From Kocuria sp. (GTDB taxonomy: Bacteria; Actinomycetota; Actinomycetes; Actinomycetales; Micrococcaceae), in NCBI RefSeq assembly GCF_030538595.1, contig NZ_JAUNTS010000010.1, positions 3,467-67,466 of the forward strand: DNA of 64,000 nucleotides. Direction: 5' to 3'. Under the pieces are notes generated by a model. It was not told the origin of the DNA. It saw only the letters and a program-made list of their open reading frames with translations, and did not search any database. Positions 1 to 8,790 of this stretch are shown piece by piece; position 1 is the first letter of the stretch, and each line of letters opens with the position of its first letter. The position numbers and the translations under genes were made by a program.

Positions 1-3000
1 GTTCACCCCGCGTATGCGGGGGTAGGCCGTTCCTTCGCCTTGACTGCCTCCGGGCAGGTGGGTTCACCCCGCGTATGCGGGGGTAGGCCGGCCGGATGGG
101 TATTGCAGGCCGCCGGGTGGGTGTTCACCCCGCGTATGCGGGGGTAGGCCGTGGACTCCCGCCGATCCAAGGCCGGGTTCCCTGTTCACCCCGCGTATGC
201 GGGGGTAGGCCCCAATCGTGGTTACTGTGGCAAGCCGCAGTCTCGTTCACCCCGCGTATGCGGGGGTAGGCCCAACGTCACCGTATACAAGCGAAAACCG
301 AACCATGTTCACCCCGCGTATGCGGGGGTAGGCCGGGTTGCTGTGGTTCGTCGCGTTGAACAGCTCGGTTCACCCCGCGTATGCGGGGGTAGGCCTTGCA
401 CAGATGGGGAGTGAACCCTTTGCAGATGGTTCACCCCGCGTATGCGGGGGTAGGCCACGTCCAGCTCGGCTGCGGTGATATACCCCGGGGTTCACCCCGC
501 GTATGCGGGGGTAGGCCCCCCATCGAGCACCACATCGTCGTCGGAAACGCGTTCACCCCGCGTATGCGGGGGTAGGCCGGTGCCCCACCTGCAGGGTGGG
601 GCACACTGGCAGTTCACCCCGCGTATGCGGGGGTAGGCCCGTGTGCTCCCCGTAGGAGACTGCCTCTTCCGTGTTCACCCCGCGTATGCGGGGGTAGGCC
701 TCTCACCCACCGTGAGCCCATGCGGGACGGTGGTTCACCCCGCGTATGCGGGGGTAGGCCATGGCCACCAGCCGACAGCCACCCCCGCTCAGGGTTCACC
801 CCGCGTATGCGGGGGTAGGCCGAAATGGCCCGTGGCATCAAAACCAGTGTTGGTGTTCACCCCGCGTATGCGGGGGTAGGCCGCCAAACGAAAACCGGTC
901 CCAAAACATTGGAAAGTTCACCCCGCGTATGCGGGGGTAGGCCCCCACACACCGGGAAGCCTTCAACCACCGTGTGGTTCACCCCGCGTATGCGGGGGTA
1001 GGCCCGTCACCATGCCCGAGCGCTCTGGCGACACCACGTTCACCCCGCGTATGCGGGGGTAGGCCCGCGGCCAGGGCGGTGATGCCAAGACCCGCCAGGT
1101 TCACCCCGCGTATGCGGGGGTAGGCCTGACGCGAAAGCGCTCAGCACGAAACGCCGCCTGGTTCACCCCGCGTATGCGGGGGTAGGCCGCGGTTGTTCCG
1201 AATCACAGAATACGGTGCACGGTTCACCCCGCGTATGCGGGGGTAGGCCCAGGAGACGGCCAGAGAACCGAAGTTCAGACAAGTTCACCCCGCGTATGCG
1301 GGGGTAGGCCGGAGCACACCGTGAACACGTTTTACACCACCCGGTTCACCCCGCGTATGCGGGGGTAGGCCCCAGGTTTGCTGTTCGGGGCGGACACGGC
1401 CCCGGTTCACCCCGCGTATGCGGGGGTAGGCCGCATGGTCCACCGGGCTACTGCCCGCGAAGGTTGTTCACCCCGCGTATGCGGGGGTAGGCCTATGCGA
1501 AAAGGTTTCCGGTTGTCGCACGGCTCGTTCACCCCGCGTATGCGGGGGTAGGCCTTTCAACACGGCTATCGGCACTTTTGATGGGTGGTTCACCCCGCGT
1601 ATGCGGGGGTAGGCCTCCACGGGTCCGCCACCCCTGAGTCTCGATCACGTTCACCCCGCGTATGCGGGGGTAGGCCCCCGGGATAGTGCGCTGCAACGCA
1701 TTAATCACAGTTCACCCCGCGTATGCGGGGGTAGGCCCCACTTCCCCAACGCGAACGGACACTTCTCATGGTTCACCCCGCGTATGCGGGGGTAGGCCCT
1801 GGCAAATGGTGTGGGACGGGCTGGGCATGATGTTCACCCCGCGTATGCGGGGGTAGGCCTCTCCGCCGCCATATCCTCAGTCACATTGAGTTGTTCACCC
1901 CGCGTATGCGGGGGTAGGCCGCCCTGGCGTCCTGCACGTCCCCGTCCACCAGGGTTCACCCCGCGTATGCGGGGGTAGGCCGTCCGCAGCACTGATCTCA
2001 CTGAGAGCATCCACGTTCACCCCGCGTATGCGGGGGTAGGCCCCACACCATGCTCAAAGCCCTACGCCACGAACCGTTCACCCCGCGTATGCGGGGGTAG
2101 GCCGGGGGTGTGATGAACGGATGGGCAATGATCTTGGTTCACCCCGCGTATGCGGGGGTAGGCCGATCCAAGCCAGGACCGTGACCAGGACACCGGCGTT
2201 CACCCCGCGTATGCGGGGGTAGGCCCTGGCCCGAACTCACCTTGTTCCTGGTAATGGGGTTCACCCCGCGTATGCGGGGGTAGGCCTCCACGGGTCCGCC
2301 ACCCCTGAGTCTCGATCACGTTCACCCCGCGTATGCGGGGGTAGGCCCGATGATGTGATGGCTCCCTCTCGACACAAAAAGTTCACCCCGCGTATGCGGG
2401 GGTAGGCCGCGCCGTTATGCGACTGACTTGGCCAGCCTTTTGTTCACCCCGCGTATGCGGGGGTAGGCCGTTTCCCCCGACCAGGGCAACCGCCACAGGG
2501 ATGTTCACCCCGCGTATGCGGGGGTAGGCCCACCCCCGATTATGAGCCCACAGGTCGCTGCACGTTCACCCCGCGTATGCGGGGGTAGGCCCTGGCAAAT
2601 GGTGTGGGACGGGCTGGGCATGATGTTCACCCCGCGTATGCGGGGGTAGGCCCAGGTCGGTTTGGTCGGTGACCCAGCAGTCCTGGTTCACCCCGCGTAT
2701 GCGGGGGTAGGCCGACCTACCGCCGCTCACCGAGGCGCAGCGCGACGTTCACCCCGCGTATGCGGGGGTAGGCCTCACAGTCTGGGTCACGGTTTCAAAC
2801 GTGAGACGTTCACCCCGCGTATGCGGGGGTAGGCCTGCGCCATCCACCTCGATCATCTCCACCTCGCCGTTCACCCCGCGTATGCGGGGGTAGGCCCGCC
2901 TCCGGATAGGAGCCACCAGCCGCCAGCACGTTCACCCCGCGTATGCGGGGGTAGGCCTGAAGCTGATCCCAACGGGCAAGCGTTGGAACAGTTCACCCCG

Positions 3001-3384
3001 CGTATGCGGGGGTAGGCCCTCATTGACGCAGACAGAAGAGTCGTACCCCTTGTTCACCCCGCGTATGCGGGGGTAGGCCGGTCGTGCTGTCGGGGTGGGG
3101 CAGGGGTAGGTGGTTCACCCCGCGTATGCGGGGGTAGGCCCGGCACCTCCGTGAACCCCACAGCCGTACAGCTGTTCACCCCGCGTATGCGGGGGTAGGC
3201 CCGCACGCGACTTCGCAAACGCCAACGACCACGCGTTCACCCCGCGTATGCGGGGGTAGGCCTCATTGGAGGCAACAGCATGAACAACCGACTCAGTTCA
3301 CCCCGCGTATGCGGGGGTAGGCCCGGACGGGTTCCCCGACACCGCATCATGGTCATGTTCATCCCGCGTATGCGGGGGTTAGCT
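1..3384 (+). CRISPR. Type I-E-like CRISPR array, 56 repeats, 55 spacers, left end cut
   Basis: A 28-nt repeat, starting GTTCACCCCGCG and ending GGGGGTAGGCC, recurs every 61 bases from base 1. Spacers are 33 nt except one of 34 nt (1127-1160). The repeat core is a hairpin (CCCCGC/GCGGGG) and aligns in the same orientation with the E. coli type I-E repeat, so the crRNA is read on the plus strand and the leader lies to the left. The final repeat (3357-3384) has four mismatches, as expected at the old trailer end. Base 1 is already inside a repeat, so the newest spacers, the leader and any cas genes are outside the window. Two spacers occur twice: 1616-1648 equals 2287-2319, and 1799-1831 equals 2592-2624. 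The subtype rests on repeat similarity only, because no cas gene is visible. Confidence 0.98.
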
Positions 3385-3448
3385 ATGGCGAATTCTAGCA
3401 AAGGATAAACAAAAAGGGTCAATTTAAAAATAAAGTACCTCAGGAATT
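3385..3448. other. AT-rich trailer between CRISPR array and dnaB
   Basis: This 64-base stretch is clearly richer in A and T than the surroundings. It separates the degenerate last repeat from the dnaB stop codon. No gene or clear hairpin is seen. It probably contains the 3' end of the dnaB transcript arriving from the right and of the crRNA precursor arriving from the left. Confidence 0.5.
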
Positions 3449-6121
3449 TTAGAAACCCTCATGCGCCATATTCGCAAAACGCGAATAGTGACCTTGAAAA
3501 GCCACCACAATAGTCTTGGTAGGTCCGTTACGGTGCTTGGCTACAATCACATCCGCCTCACCCGCACGCGGGGATTCCTTGTCATACACATCATCACGGT
3601 GCAACAGGATCACCATGTCCGCATCTTGCTCAATGGAGTTATGGGCAGTGATCCCATTGGCCACAAAGTTGTGCGTGCCCACCACGGTCGCGTCAAACAC
3701 TTCTTCTTCGCCATCAAACTCGATGCTCTTGATCTGGTCCCAGAACACATCGTTGGTGGCCTCAACCTCAAGCTCCTCCGAACCGAGAACTTCTGCGATA
3801 CGGGCGAGCCGTTGCCGAGAGGGTGCCGACTTGTACAACGTAGACCCGCAATACTGAGTTCCAAGTGCCGCCTGGAACTGCCTGGTGGTCACGCCAGATT
3901 CCGCCATGATGCCTCGCACCTTGTCCCAGACTTCAATCGGTACGGTATCTACATTGGTATTCGCACGTTTGGAAGCCAAAATCTCCAGCAGCCGTTGTGC
4001 GTGCCTATCCCGCTCTCCAAAGATTCCGATTCCTTGCAAGAATCTCTGTTGATCGTCAACACCGTTGATGTCAAGGGTGTAACCCTGGCGGTAGGTGCCC
4101 TTCAGCGTGGAGTACTTGATACGGCTCATGATGCCGAAGCGCAGCAACAGTTGTGAAACTCCGTTGAGCAGCGCGAGCGACGTGGAAGCGTAGTAGACAC
4201 GACCGCCCTGCTGACTCTTATTGACCGTGACAGATCCATCTGTTGCCCACAAGTGACTCAAGAAAAGAGCAATCTGACGCTTAGGGAGTGCAAAAACTTC
4301 CTCAGGAACAAACTTCTCCCAACTGCGCTTGTCAAAAAGGCCGAGTTCATCCATCCAGCGCGCAATCGGGTTTCGTTTGCCCCGTGCCAAGCGGTAGGGA
4401 GCAGGGAAACGCACAGTTGTACACTTAGCCACTTCATAGTCATCCCGCACTGCAGTGATTCCAAAGTATTTGGCCGCCGCAGTCACGGCAGCAACATTGA
4501 GTTCATCCCGGGTGGCGTAGCGAATCGGCTGGCGTTTGATGCAAGAACCATCGCCGATCATGTGCGCCAACATGATGACTTGCTGGTCATCCCAGTGCGC
4601 CCGATCTGAAGGTCCATCCACATGCCGCGGGACAGCCAAACGAGCACCCTCGGTCAGCTCAGACAGCGGCATCCACCCTTGATAGGTGAAGAACTTGTGG
4701 TTGGCCGTTGCACGGACTTCACGCCCAGAAGTCATCCGGAGCCGGTAAACGGGCTTGATGCCCGTTGAAAACACGTGAGTCAGAGGCCGTTCCACGTAAC
4801 GCATGTCGTCATCCAACGTCCACACAGGGACGTCACGAGCACCCGAGGCATGAAGCTCCCCCATAGTCGTTTCGGAACCCGTGTCCGCCCGCAGGATCCG
4901 GGTATCTGCGGTCAGGCACCCCGATTCTCTTAGGTCAGAAACCATTGGCCGCTTATCGGTTCGCTGCTCAGAACCACGATTCAGCTGGGACAGCGCAATA
5001 ACCGGAACTTCCAATTCCTTGGCCATCAGCTTCAAGGCACGGGAGAACTCGGAAACTTCCTGCTGACGGGACTCAACGCGCTTTCCGGAGCTCATCAGCT
5101 GGAGGTAGTCCAGCACCACCAACTTGAGGTCATGCTTTTGCTTGAGCCTCCGGCACTTGGCCCGAATCTCCATCAGGGACATGTTCGGGGAGTCATCAAT
5201 GAACAGCGGGGCAGAGTCCAACTTGCCCATGGTGGAGGCAATTTTCTGCCATTGTTCATCCCGCAGCCCGCCCTTACGGAGGTCTTGTAGGTTGATCGTT
5301 GCCTCAGCGGAGAGAATCTTCAGAGCGATCTCGTTACGCGCCATTTCCAAGGAGAAGATGGCCGTGGTCATGTTGTGCTTGATGGCCGCGGAGCGCGCCA
5401 CGTCAATTGCCCACGTACTTTTACCCATGGCCGGCCTGGCAGCCACCACAATCATTTGACCGCCCTGCAGGCCGTGCGTCAGTTCATCGAACTCCACAAA
5501 CCCGGTGGGCACACCTTGCATACCGGATTTCCCTGCGGCCTGCTCAATTTCATCAACCGTGGCCTCAATAACTTCTTTCAAGCCCACATAATCTTCGGAG
5601 TTACGCCGCTCGGCCACGCTCATGATTTCGGCTTGTGCCTCATTGACCAGGGTTTCAACCTCGCCATCCTGGGCGTAGCCCAGCTGCACAATCTTGGTTC
5701 CAGCGCCCACCAGGCGCCGCAGAACAGCACGTTCCTGCACAATCTCTGCGTAAAACCCAGCATTGGCTGCCGTGGGCACAGAGGAGATGAGGGAGTGCAG
5801 GTAAGCAGCGCCCCCCACATGGTCAAGTTCCTGCCGCTTGGTCAGTTCATCCGCCACCGTGATGGCATCCGCGGGTTCACCCTTGCCATACAGGCTGACT
5901 ATGGCCTCGTAGATGGACTCGTGCGCCGGTTTGTAAAAATCGGCCCCCACCACCACTTCCACCACATCCGCAATGGCGTCCTTGGACAGCATCATGCCGC
6001 CCAGCACGGATTGCTCCGCAACGTTGTCGTGCGGGGGTGTGCGGACCAGGTCTTCGGACACGCGCGGCCTTTCCAGAGGTGGTGGAGCAACGACGACGAA
6101 CGCCGCCAACTGACTGTCCAT
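3449..6121 (-). CDS. dnaB: Replicative DNA helicase DnaB with intein
   Basis: DnaB is the hexameric helicase that unwinds DNA ahead of the replisome. The 890-residue product is a helicase of about 463 residues interrupted by a 427-residue intein. The N-terminal domain spans about residues 25-170. The RecA-like motor has a Walker A motif (ARPAMGKST, 228-236) and the DYLQLM Walker B region near 338-343. The N-extein ends in SDLRESG (residue 401) and the C-extein resumes with SIEQDAD (829). The ATG start fits the usual short leader before the conserved TPPHDNVAEQSVLGGMML segment, though no strong ribosome site precedes it. The gene is monocistronic between the CRISPR array and a DnaA-box-rich region, distant from the rplI operon with which dnaB is often linked. 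Confidence 0.97.
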   Translation of the reverse strand: MDSQLAAFVVVAPPPLERPRVSEDLVRTPPHDNVAEQSVLGGMMLSKDAIADVVEVVVGADFYKPAHESIYEAIVSLYGKGEPADAITVADELTKRQELDHVGGAAYLHSLISSVPTAANAGFYAEIVQERAVLRRLVGAGTKIVQLGYAQDGEVETLVNEAQAEIMSVAERRNSEDYVGLKEVIEATVDEIEQAAGKSGMQGVPTGFVEFDELTHGLQGGQMIVVAARPAMGKSTWAIDVARSAAIKHNMTTAIFSLEMARNEIALKILSAEATINLQDLRKGGLRDEQWQKIASTMGKLDSAPLFIDDSPNMSLMEIRAKCRRLKQKHDLKLVVLDYLQLMSSGKRVESRQQEVSEFSRALKLMAKELEVPVIALSQLNRGSEQRTDKRPMVSDLRESGCLTADTRILRADTGSETTMGELHASGARDVPVWTLDDDMRYVERPLTHVFSTGIKPVYRLRMTSGREVRATANHKFFTYQGWMPLSELTEGARLAVPRHVDGPSDRAHWDDQQVIMLAHMIGDGSCIKRQPIRYATRDELNVAAVTAAAKYFGITAVRDDYEVAKCTTVRFPAPYRLARGKRNPIARWMDELGLFDKRSWEKFVPEEVFALPKRQIALFLSHLWATDGSVTVNKSQQGGRVYYASTSLALLNGVSQLLLRFGIMSRIKYSTLKGTYRQGYTLDINGVDDQQRFLQGIGIFGERDRHAQRLLEILASKRANTNVDTVPIEVWDKVRGIMAESGVTTRQFQAALGTQYCGSTLYKSAPSRQRLARIAEVLGSEELEVEATNDVFWDQIKSIEFDGEEEVFDATVVGTHNFVANGITAHNSIEQDADMVILLHRDDVYDKESPRAGEADVIVAKHRNGPTKTIVVAFQGHYSRFANMAHEGF
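3638..4918 (-). mobile_element. DnaB intein with LAGLIDADG homing endonuclease
   Basis: Residues 402-828 of the DnaB reading frame form an intein. It begins with the splicing Cys (CLTADTRIL), carries the block B-type histidine (TANHKFF) and ends in the penultimate His and terminal Asn (ITAHN) before the +1 Ser. Two LAGLIDADG-type helices are visible (LAHMIGDGS and LSHLWATDGS), so it looks like a complete splicing and homing element, not a mini-intein. The site, RESG/SIEQDAD, is the same helicase position used by the well-known Synechocystis DnaB intein. The block appears somewhat less GC-rich than its exteins, consistent with horizontal origin. Splicing should be autocatalytic and is needed for an active helicase. 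Confidence 0.95.
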
Positions 6122-6207
6122 TGTGTCTCATACATCAGACATCAGAAGCGGTCTGAGGCACGAGCGAGCTGCCCGACATCAACCCACTTGCACACAATTC
6201 CCACAGC

Positions 6208-6400
6208 CTGTGGATAACTTGTGGAAGAGGTGTGGGGATCGCCGTGGAGAAATGTGGGCAGGGCGTGCACAACCTGTGGACGCTTGTGGATAAACGCATC
6301 ACTCAACCCGGGGTTGAAGGATTAGTTACACCTAGTCAGACAGCCTCAGCGCTGAAGCCCACGGGGTTTCGCCGCTTTTCCACAACGCTTGTCCACAAGC
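6208..6400. promoter_or_regulatory. DnaA-box cluster upstream of dnaB
   Basis: The 323-base gap 6122-6444 lacks a gene but holds many DnaA-box-like sequences. CTGTGGATAA (6208-6217) and TTGTGGATAA (6284-6293) contain perfect consensus boxes (TTATCCACA on the other strand). There are related elements: TTGTGGAAG near 6219, CCTGTGGACG near 6274, TTTTCCACA near 6377 and TTGTCCACAAG near 6389. This density is comparable with that in the dnaA-dnaN origin 30 kb away. A DnaA-titration site or DnaA control of dnaB is an inference. Confidence 0.65.
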
Positions 6401-6444
6401 AACCCACAGGGCCGCTCAGATCTGGGGAAAACACAAGCGCCAAT

Positions 6445-6816
6445 TCACACCGTCAGCATGGCTTGCAAAAGGATCAACAACGTGGCCGGGGAGATCACCA
6501 CGGTCCCCACCAGCACCACAATGTTCCACGGCCGGTGCCGCCTATACGTCACAGCACTGGCCAGTGCGGTCAAAAATGCGCCCACATCTGCCAGCGTTGC
6601 CAGCAGCAACCCCCCAATGAAGCTGACGGACATCATGACCGCAGTGCCCGTGTTGCCCAGCACAAACGCCAGCACAAAACTCACCAGGGACAACACCCAC
6701 AAGCCAACGGCAATGGGCAGCAAACGCTGCTCAGCTTTGCGACGACGACGGGGGGCGGCGTCGTCGTTCTGGCGCGTGTTGCTGGACTTGCTGCGGGCGG
6801 TACTCACGGTCAGCAT
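6445..6816 (-). CDS. Small hydrophobic membrane protein, unknown function
   Basis: A 123-residue protein. A basic, hydrophilic N-terminus (PRRRRKAEQR, 22-31) is followed by hydrophobic stretches at about 33-53, 57-77 and 97-119, giving three or four membrane spans with the N-terminus probably cytosolic by the positive-inside rule. The ATG at 6816 (MLTVSTARSK) was preferred over the in-frame ATG 19 codons upstream because that leader looks non-coding. It lies alone between dnaB and marR, and the family is not recognised. Confidence 0.65.
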   Translation of the reverse strand: MLTVSTARSKSSNTRQNDDAAPRRRRKAEQRLLPIAVGLWVLSLVSFVLAFVLGNTGTAVMMSVSFIGGLLLATLADVGAFLTALASAVTYRRHRPWNIVVLVGTVVISPATLLILLQAMLTV

Positions 6817-6912
6817 CCTGACACACAACCGCCCGCCATCGGTGGGTATGCGCGGCTCACTCAGGCAGCTCACGTTGTCTGTGCAGCTGACTCCTACACA
6901 ATTCGTCTAAAG

Positions 6913-6942
6913 TTGAGTGACATATCACCTGATTACTAGAAT
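6913..6942 (+). promoter_or_regulatory. marR promoter with GTGA-N4-TCAC operator, leaderless start
   Basis: A -35 TTGAGT (6913-6918) and -10 TAGAAT (6937-6942) lie 18 bases apart. Seven bases later comes the marR ATG (6950), so transcription probably starts at the A of the ATG. The inverted repeat GTGA-CATA-TCAC (6917-6928) sits in the spacer, where a bound repressor would block RNA polymerase. The same core lies at the next promoter, which suggests autoregulation. Confidence 0.6.
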
Positions 6943-6949
6943 CGACGTC

Positions 6950-7459
6950 ATGCCCACCGCAGAACCTTCCATCGCACCCCAACCCACCTCCTGGTTGACC
7001 GATGACCAGCAGCGCACGTGGCGCAGTTGGCTCTCCGCAAGCTCCAGGGTGCCTGCACGACTGGGGCAGCAACTCCAAGCAGACTCGGGACTGTCCCTTC
7101 AGGATTATGAGGTTCTGGTGACGCTCAATGAAGCGGACGCTGGATCATGCCGCATCACCGAGCTGGCCACCATGCTCGAATGGGAACGTTCACGCATGTC
7201 ACACCACCTCAACCGGATGGACAAGCGCGGCTTGATTCGTCGGTATGCCTGCCCGGACGACGGTCGTGCCCAACTGGTTGAACTCACCGATGCTGGTCAC
7301 GCTGCCCTGGAGAAAGCCGCACCGGGGCACGTCAACGCTGTTCGGTCGGTCCTTTTTGATGCCCTCAGTGATCGTGACGCCGCCGAACTCGGCCGAATCA
7401 CCGCGTTGATCGCCGCGCATCTGGATGCCCAGAGCTGCGCGCTGTCCGGCACAGCCTGA
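6950..7459 (+). CDS. MarR-family transcriptional regulator
   Basis: A 169-residue winged-helix regulator of the MarR type. The core motifs are LQDYEVLVTLNEADAG (helix H2), ITELATMLEWERSRMSHHLNRMDKRGLIRR (helix-turn-helix) and the DDGRAQLVELTDAGHAAL wing. MarR proteins act as homodimers on palindromes and usually lose DNA binding when a phenolic ligand or oxidant binds. No cysteine lies in the recognition domain, and the only one is near the C-terminus (QSCAL). It sits directly upstream of, and in the same direction as, a flavin monooxygenase/reductase pair and shares an operator core with it, so it is the likely regulator of that pair. The start at 6950 gives a leaderless mRNA. Confidence 0.9.
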   Translation: MPTAEPSIAPQPTSWLTDDQQRTWRSWLSASSRVPARLGQQLQADSGLSLQDYEVLVTLNEADAGSCRITELATMLEWERSRMSHHLNRMDKRGLIRRYACPDDGRAQLVELTDAGHAALEKAAPGHVNAVRSVLFDALSDRDAAELGRITALIAAHLDAQSCALSGTA

Positions 7460-7499
7460 GCAGCAACACCACACGTCAAGCACCAAGAACGCCACTTGC

Positions 7500-7549
7500 T
7501 TGACATGTCACTCACTTCCCCTCATACTGTTACGTGATACGTCACGTAA
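7500..7549 (+). promoter_or_regulatory. Promoter and palindromic operator of the monooxygenase operon
   Basis: TTGACA (7500-7505) and CATACT (7523-7528) form a promoter with a 17-base spacer. Immediately downstream, 7530-7549 is an inverted repeat with perfect 8-base arms TTACGTGA and TCACGTAA around TACG. Its inner core GTGA-N4-TCAC matches the marR operator. A second short palindrome, TGACATGTCA (7501-7510), overlaps the -35 box. MarR control is inferred from the shared core and gene order. Confidence 0.7.
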
Positions 7550-7617
7550 ATGATTCCAACAGCACACTGGCCCCGGACGTGACGGATCCCCCGGGCGCCA
7601 GCAGAGGAGTGAGCACC

Positions 7618-8790
7618 ATGCAGTTCGGCATCTTCAGCGTCGGCGACGTCACCACGGACCCGACCAACGGCACCACCCCCACGGAGGGGCAGCGCATCCA
7701 GTCCATGACCAAGTACGCCCTGAAGGCAGAAGAGGTTGGCCTGGACGTTTTTGCCACCGGCGAGCACCACAACCCGCCGTTTGTCCCGTCCTCCCCCACC
7801 ACACACCTGGGCTACCTGACCGCCCAGACCAAGAACCTGAAATTCTCCACGGCCACCACGCTGATCACCACCAATGACCCCGTCAAGATCGCAGAGGACT
7901 ACGCCTTCTTGCAGCACATTTCCGGCGGGCGCGTTGATCTGACCATGGGCCGCGGCAACACCGGCCCGGTATACCCGTGGTTCGGCAAGGACATCCGGGA
8001 CGGCATTCCCCTGGCCATCGAGAACTACCACCTGCTGCGCAGGTTGTGGCGCGAACCCGTGGTCAATTGGTCCGGCAAGTTCCGCACCCCGTTGCAGAAC
8101 TACACCTCCACCCCGGCACCGCTGGACGGTGTCCCGCCCTTTGTGTGGCACGGTTCCATCCGCTCCACGGAGATTGCCGAGCAGGCCGCCTATTACGGGG
8201 ACGGCTTCTTCCACAACAACATTTTCTGGAACATTGAGCACACCGCTCAGATGGTCCACCTCTACCGTCAGCGCTTTGAGCACTACGGTCACGGCTCAGC
8301 CGATCAAGCGATCGTGGGCCTGGGTGGACAGGTTTTTGCCGCGGATACGGAAGCCGAAGCCAAGCGGATTTTCCGCCCCTACTTTGACAACGCCCCGGTT
8401 TACGGCCACGGCCCGTCCATGGAGGACTTCACGGCGGCCACTCCACTGACCGTGGGCACAGTGGATCAGATCATCGAACGCTACCTGGGCTACGCGGACA
8501 AGGTGGGTGACTTCCAGCGCCTGCTCTTCCTGGCCGATCACGCCGGTCTGCCGGAGGAGATGGTTCTGGAGCAGATCGAGATTCTGGGCAAGGAGATTGT
8601 GCCGGTCCTGCGGGCGGAGTTCGAGCGTCGTCGTCCGGCGCACGTACCCTCCGACCCTCCCACGCACGCCTCCCTGGTGGCCCAAGGCCCGGATTCCCCG
8701 CACCTGAAAGTCACCAACGCCGTGGTTCAGGAGAATTCCGACAACGACGACGACGCCCGCACCACCCAGCCTCAAGGAGCCTCCCGATGA
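7618..8790 (+). CDS. Luciferase-like flavin-dependent monooxygenase (CE1758-type)
   Basis: A 390-residue member of the bacterial luciferase-like (LLM) TIM-barrel superfamily, which uses reduced flavin and O2. It opens with MQFGIFSVGDV and carries the family landmarks EVGLDVFATGEHHNPPF, TTLITTNDPVKIAEDYAFLQHISGGRVDLTMGRGNTG and PVYPWFGKD. Together with the following reductase it matches the actinobacterial pair known as CE1758/CE1759. The ATG at 7618 has an upstream AGAGGAG. An earlier in-frame start inside the operator palindrome is rejected. The C-terminal region (about 350-390) is hydrophilic and variable. The substrate is unknown. It overlaps the reductase gene by four bases (ATGA), implying coupled translation. 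Confidence 0.9.
   Translation: MQFGIFSVGDVTTDPTNGTTPTEGQRIQSMTKYALKAEEVGLDVFATGEHHNPPFVPSSPTTHLGYLTAQTKNLKFSTATTLITTNDPVKIAEDYAFLQHISGGRVDLTMGRGNTGPVYPWFGKDIRDGIPLAIENYHLLRRLWREPVVNWSGKFRTPLQNYTSTPAPLDGVPPFVWHGSIRSTEIAEQAAYYGDGFFHNNIFWNIEHTAQMVHLYRQRFEHYGHGSADQAIVGLGGQVFAADTEAEAKRIFRPYFDNAPVYGHGPSMEDFTAATPLTVGTVDQIIERYLGYADKVGDFQRLLFLADHAGLPEEMVLEQIEILGKEIVPVLRAEFERRRPAHVPSDPPTHASLVAQGPDSPHLKVTNAVVQENSDNDDDARTTQPQGASR

Noticed and set aside
151..879. Open frames with repeated VHPAYAGVG or PRIRGVN-type peptides inside the CRISPR array
   Set aside because: The peptides are translations of the CRISPR repeat and have no start signals or homologues. They are not genes.
3385..3448. The AT-rich stretch as a CRISPR leader, with the array read on the minus strand
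   Set aside because: The repeat aligns with type I-E repeats in the plus orientation, and the degenerate repeat is at this end, which marks it as the trailer.
5375..6217. A 280-codon plus-strand open frame opposite dnaB
   Set aside because: It is an antisense frame over conserved helicase motifs, with no support of its own.
7534..8790. An earlier start of the monooxygenase at 7534
   Set aside because: This start lies inside the operator palindrome. The ATG at 7618 has a ribosome site and matches the family's N-terminus.
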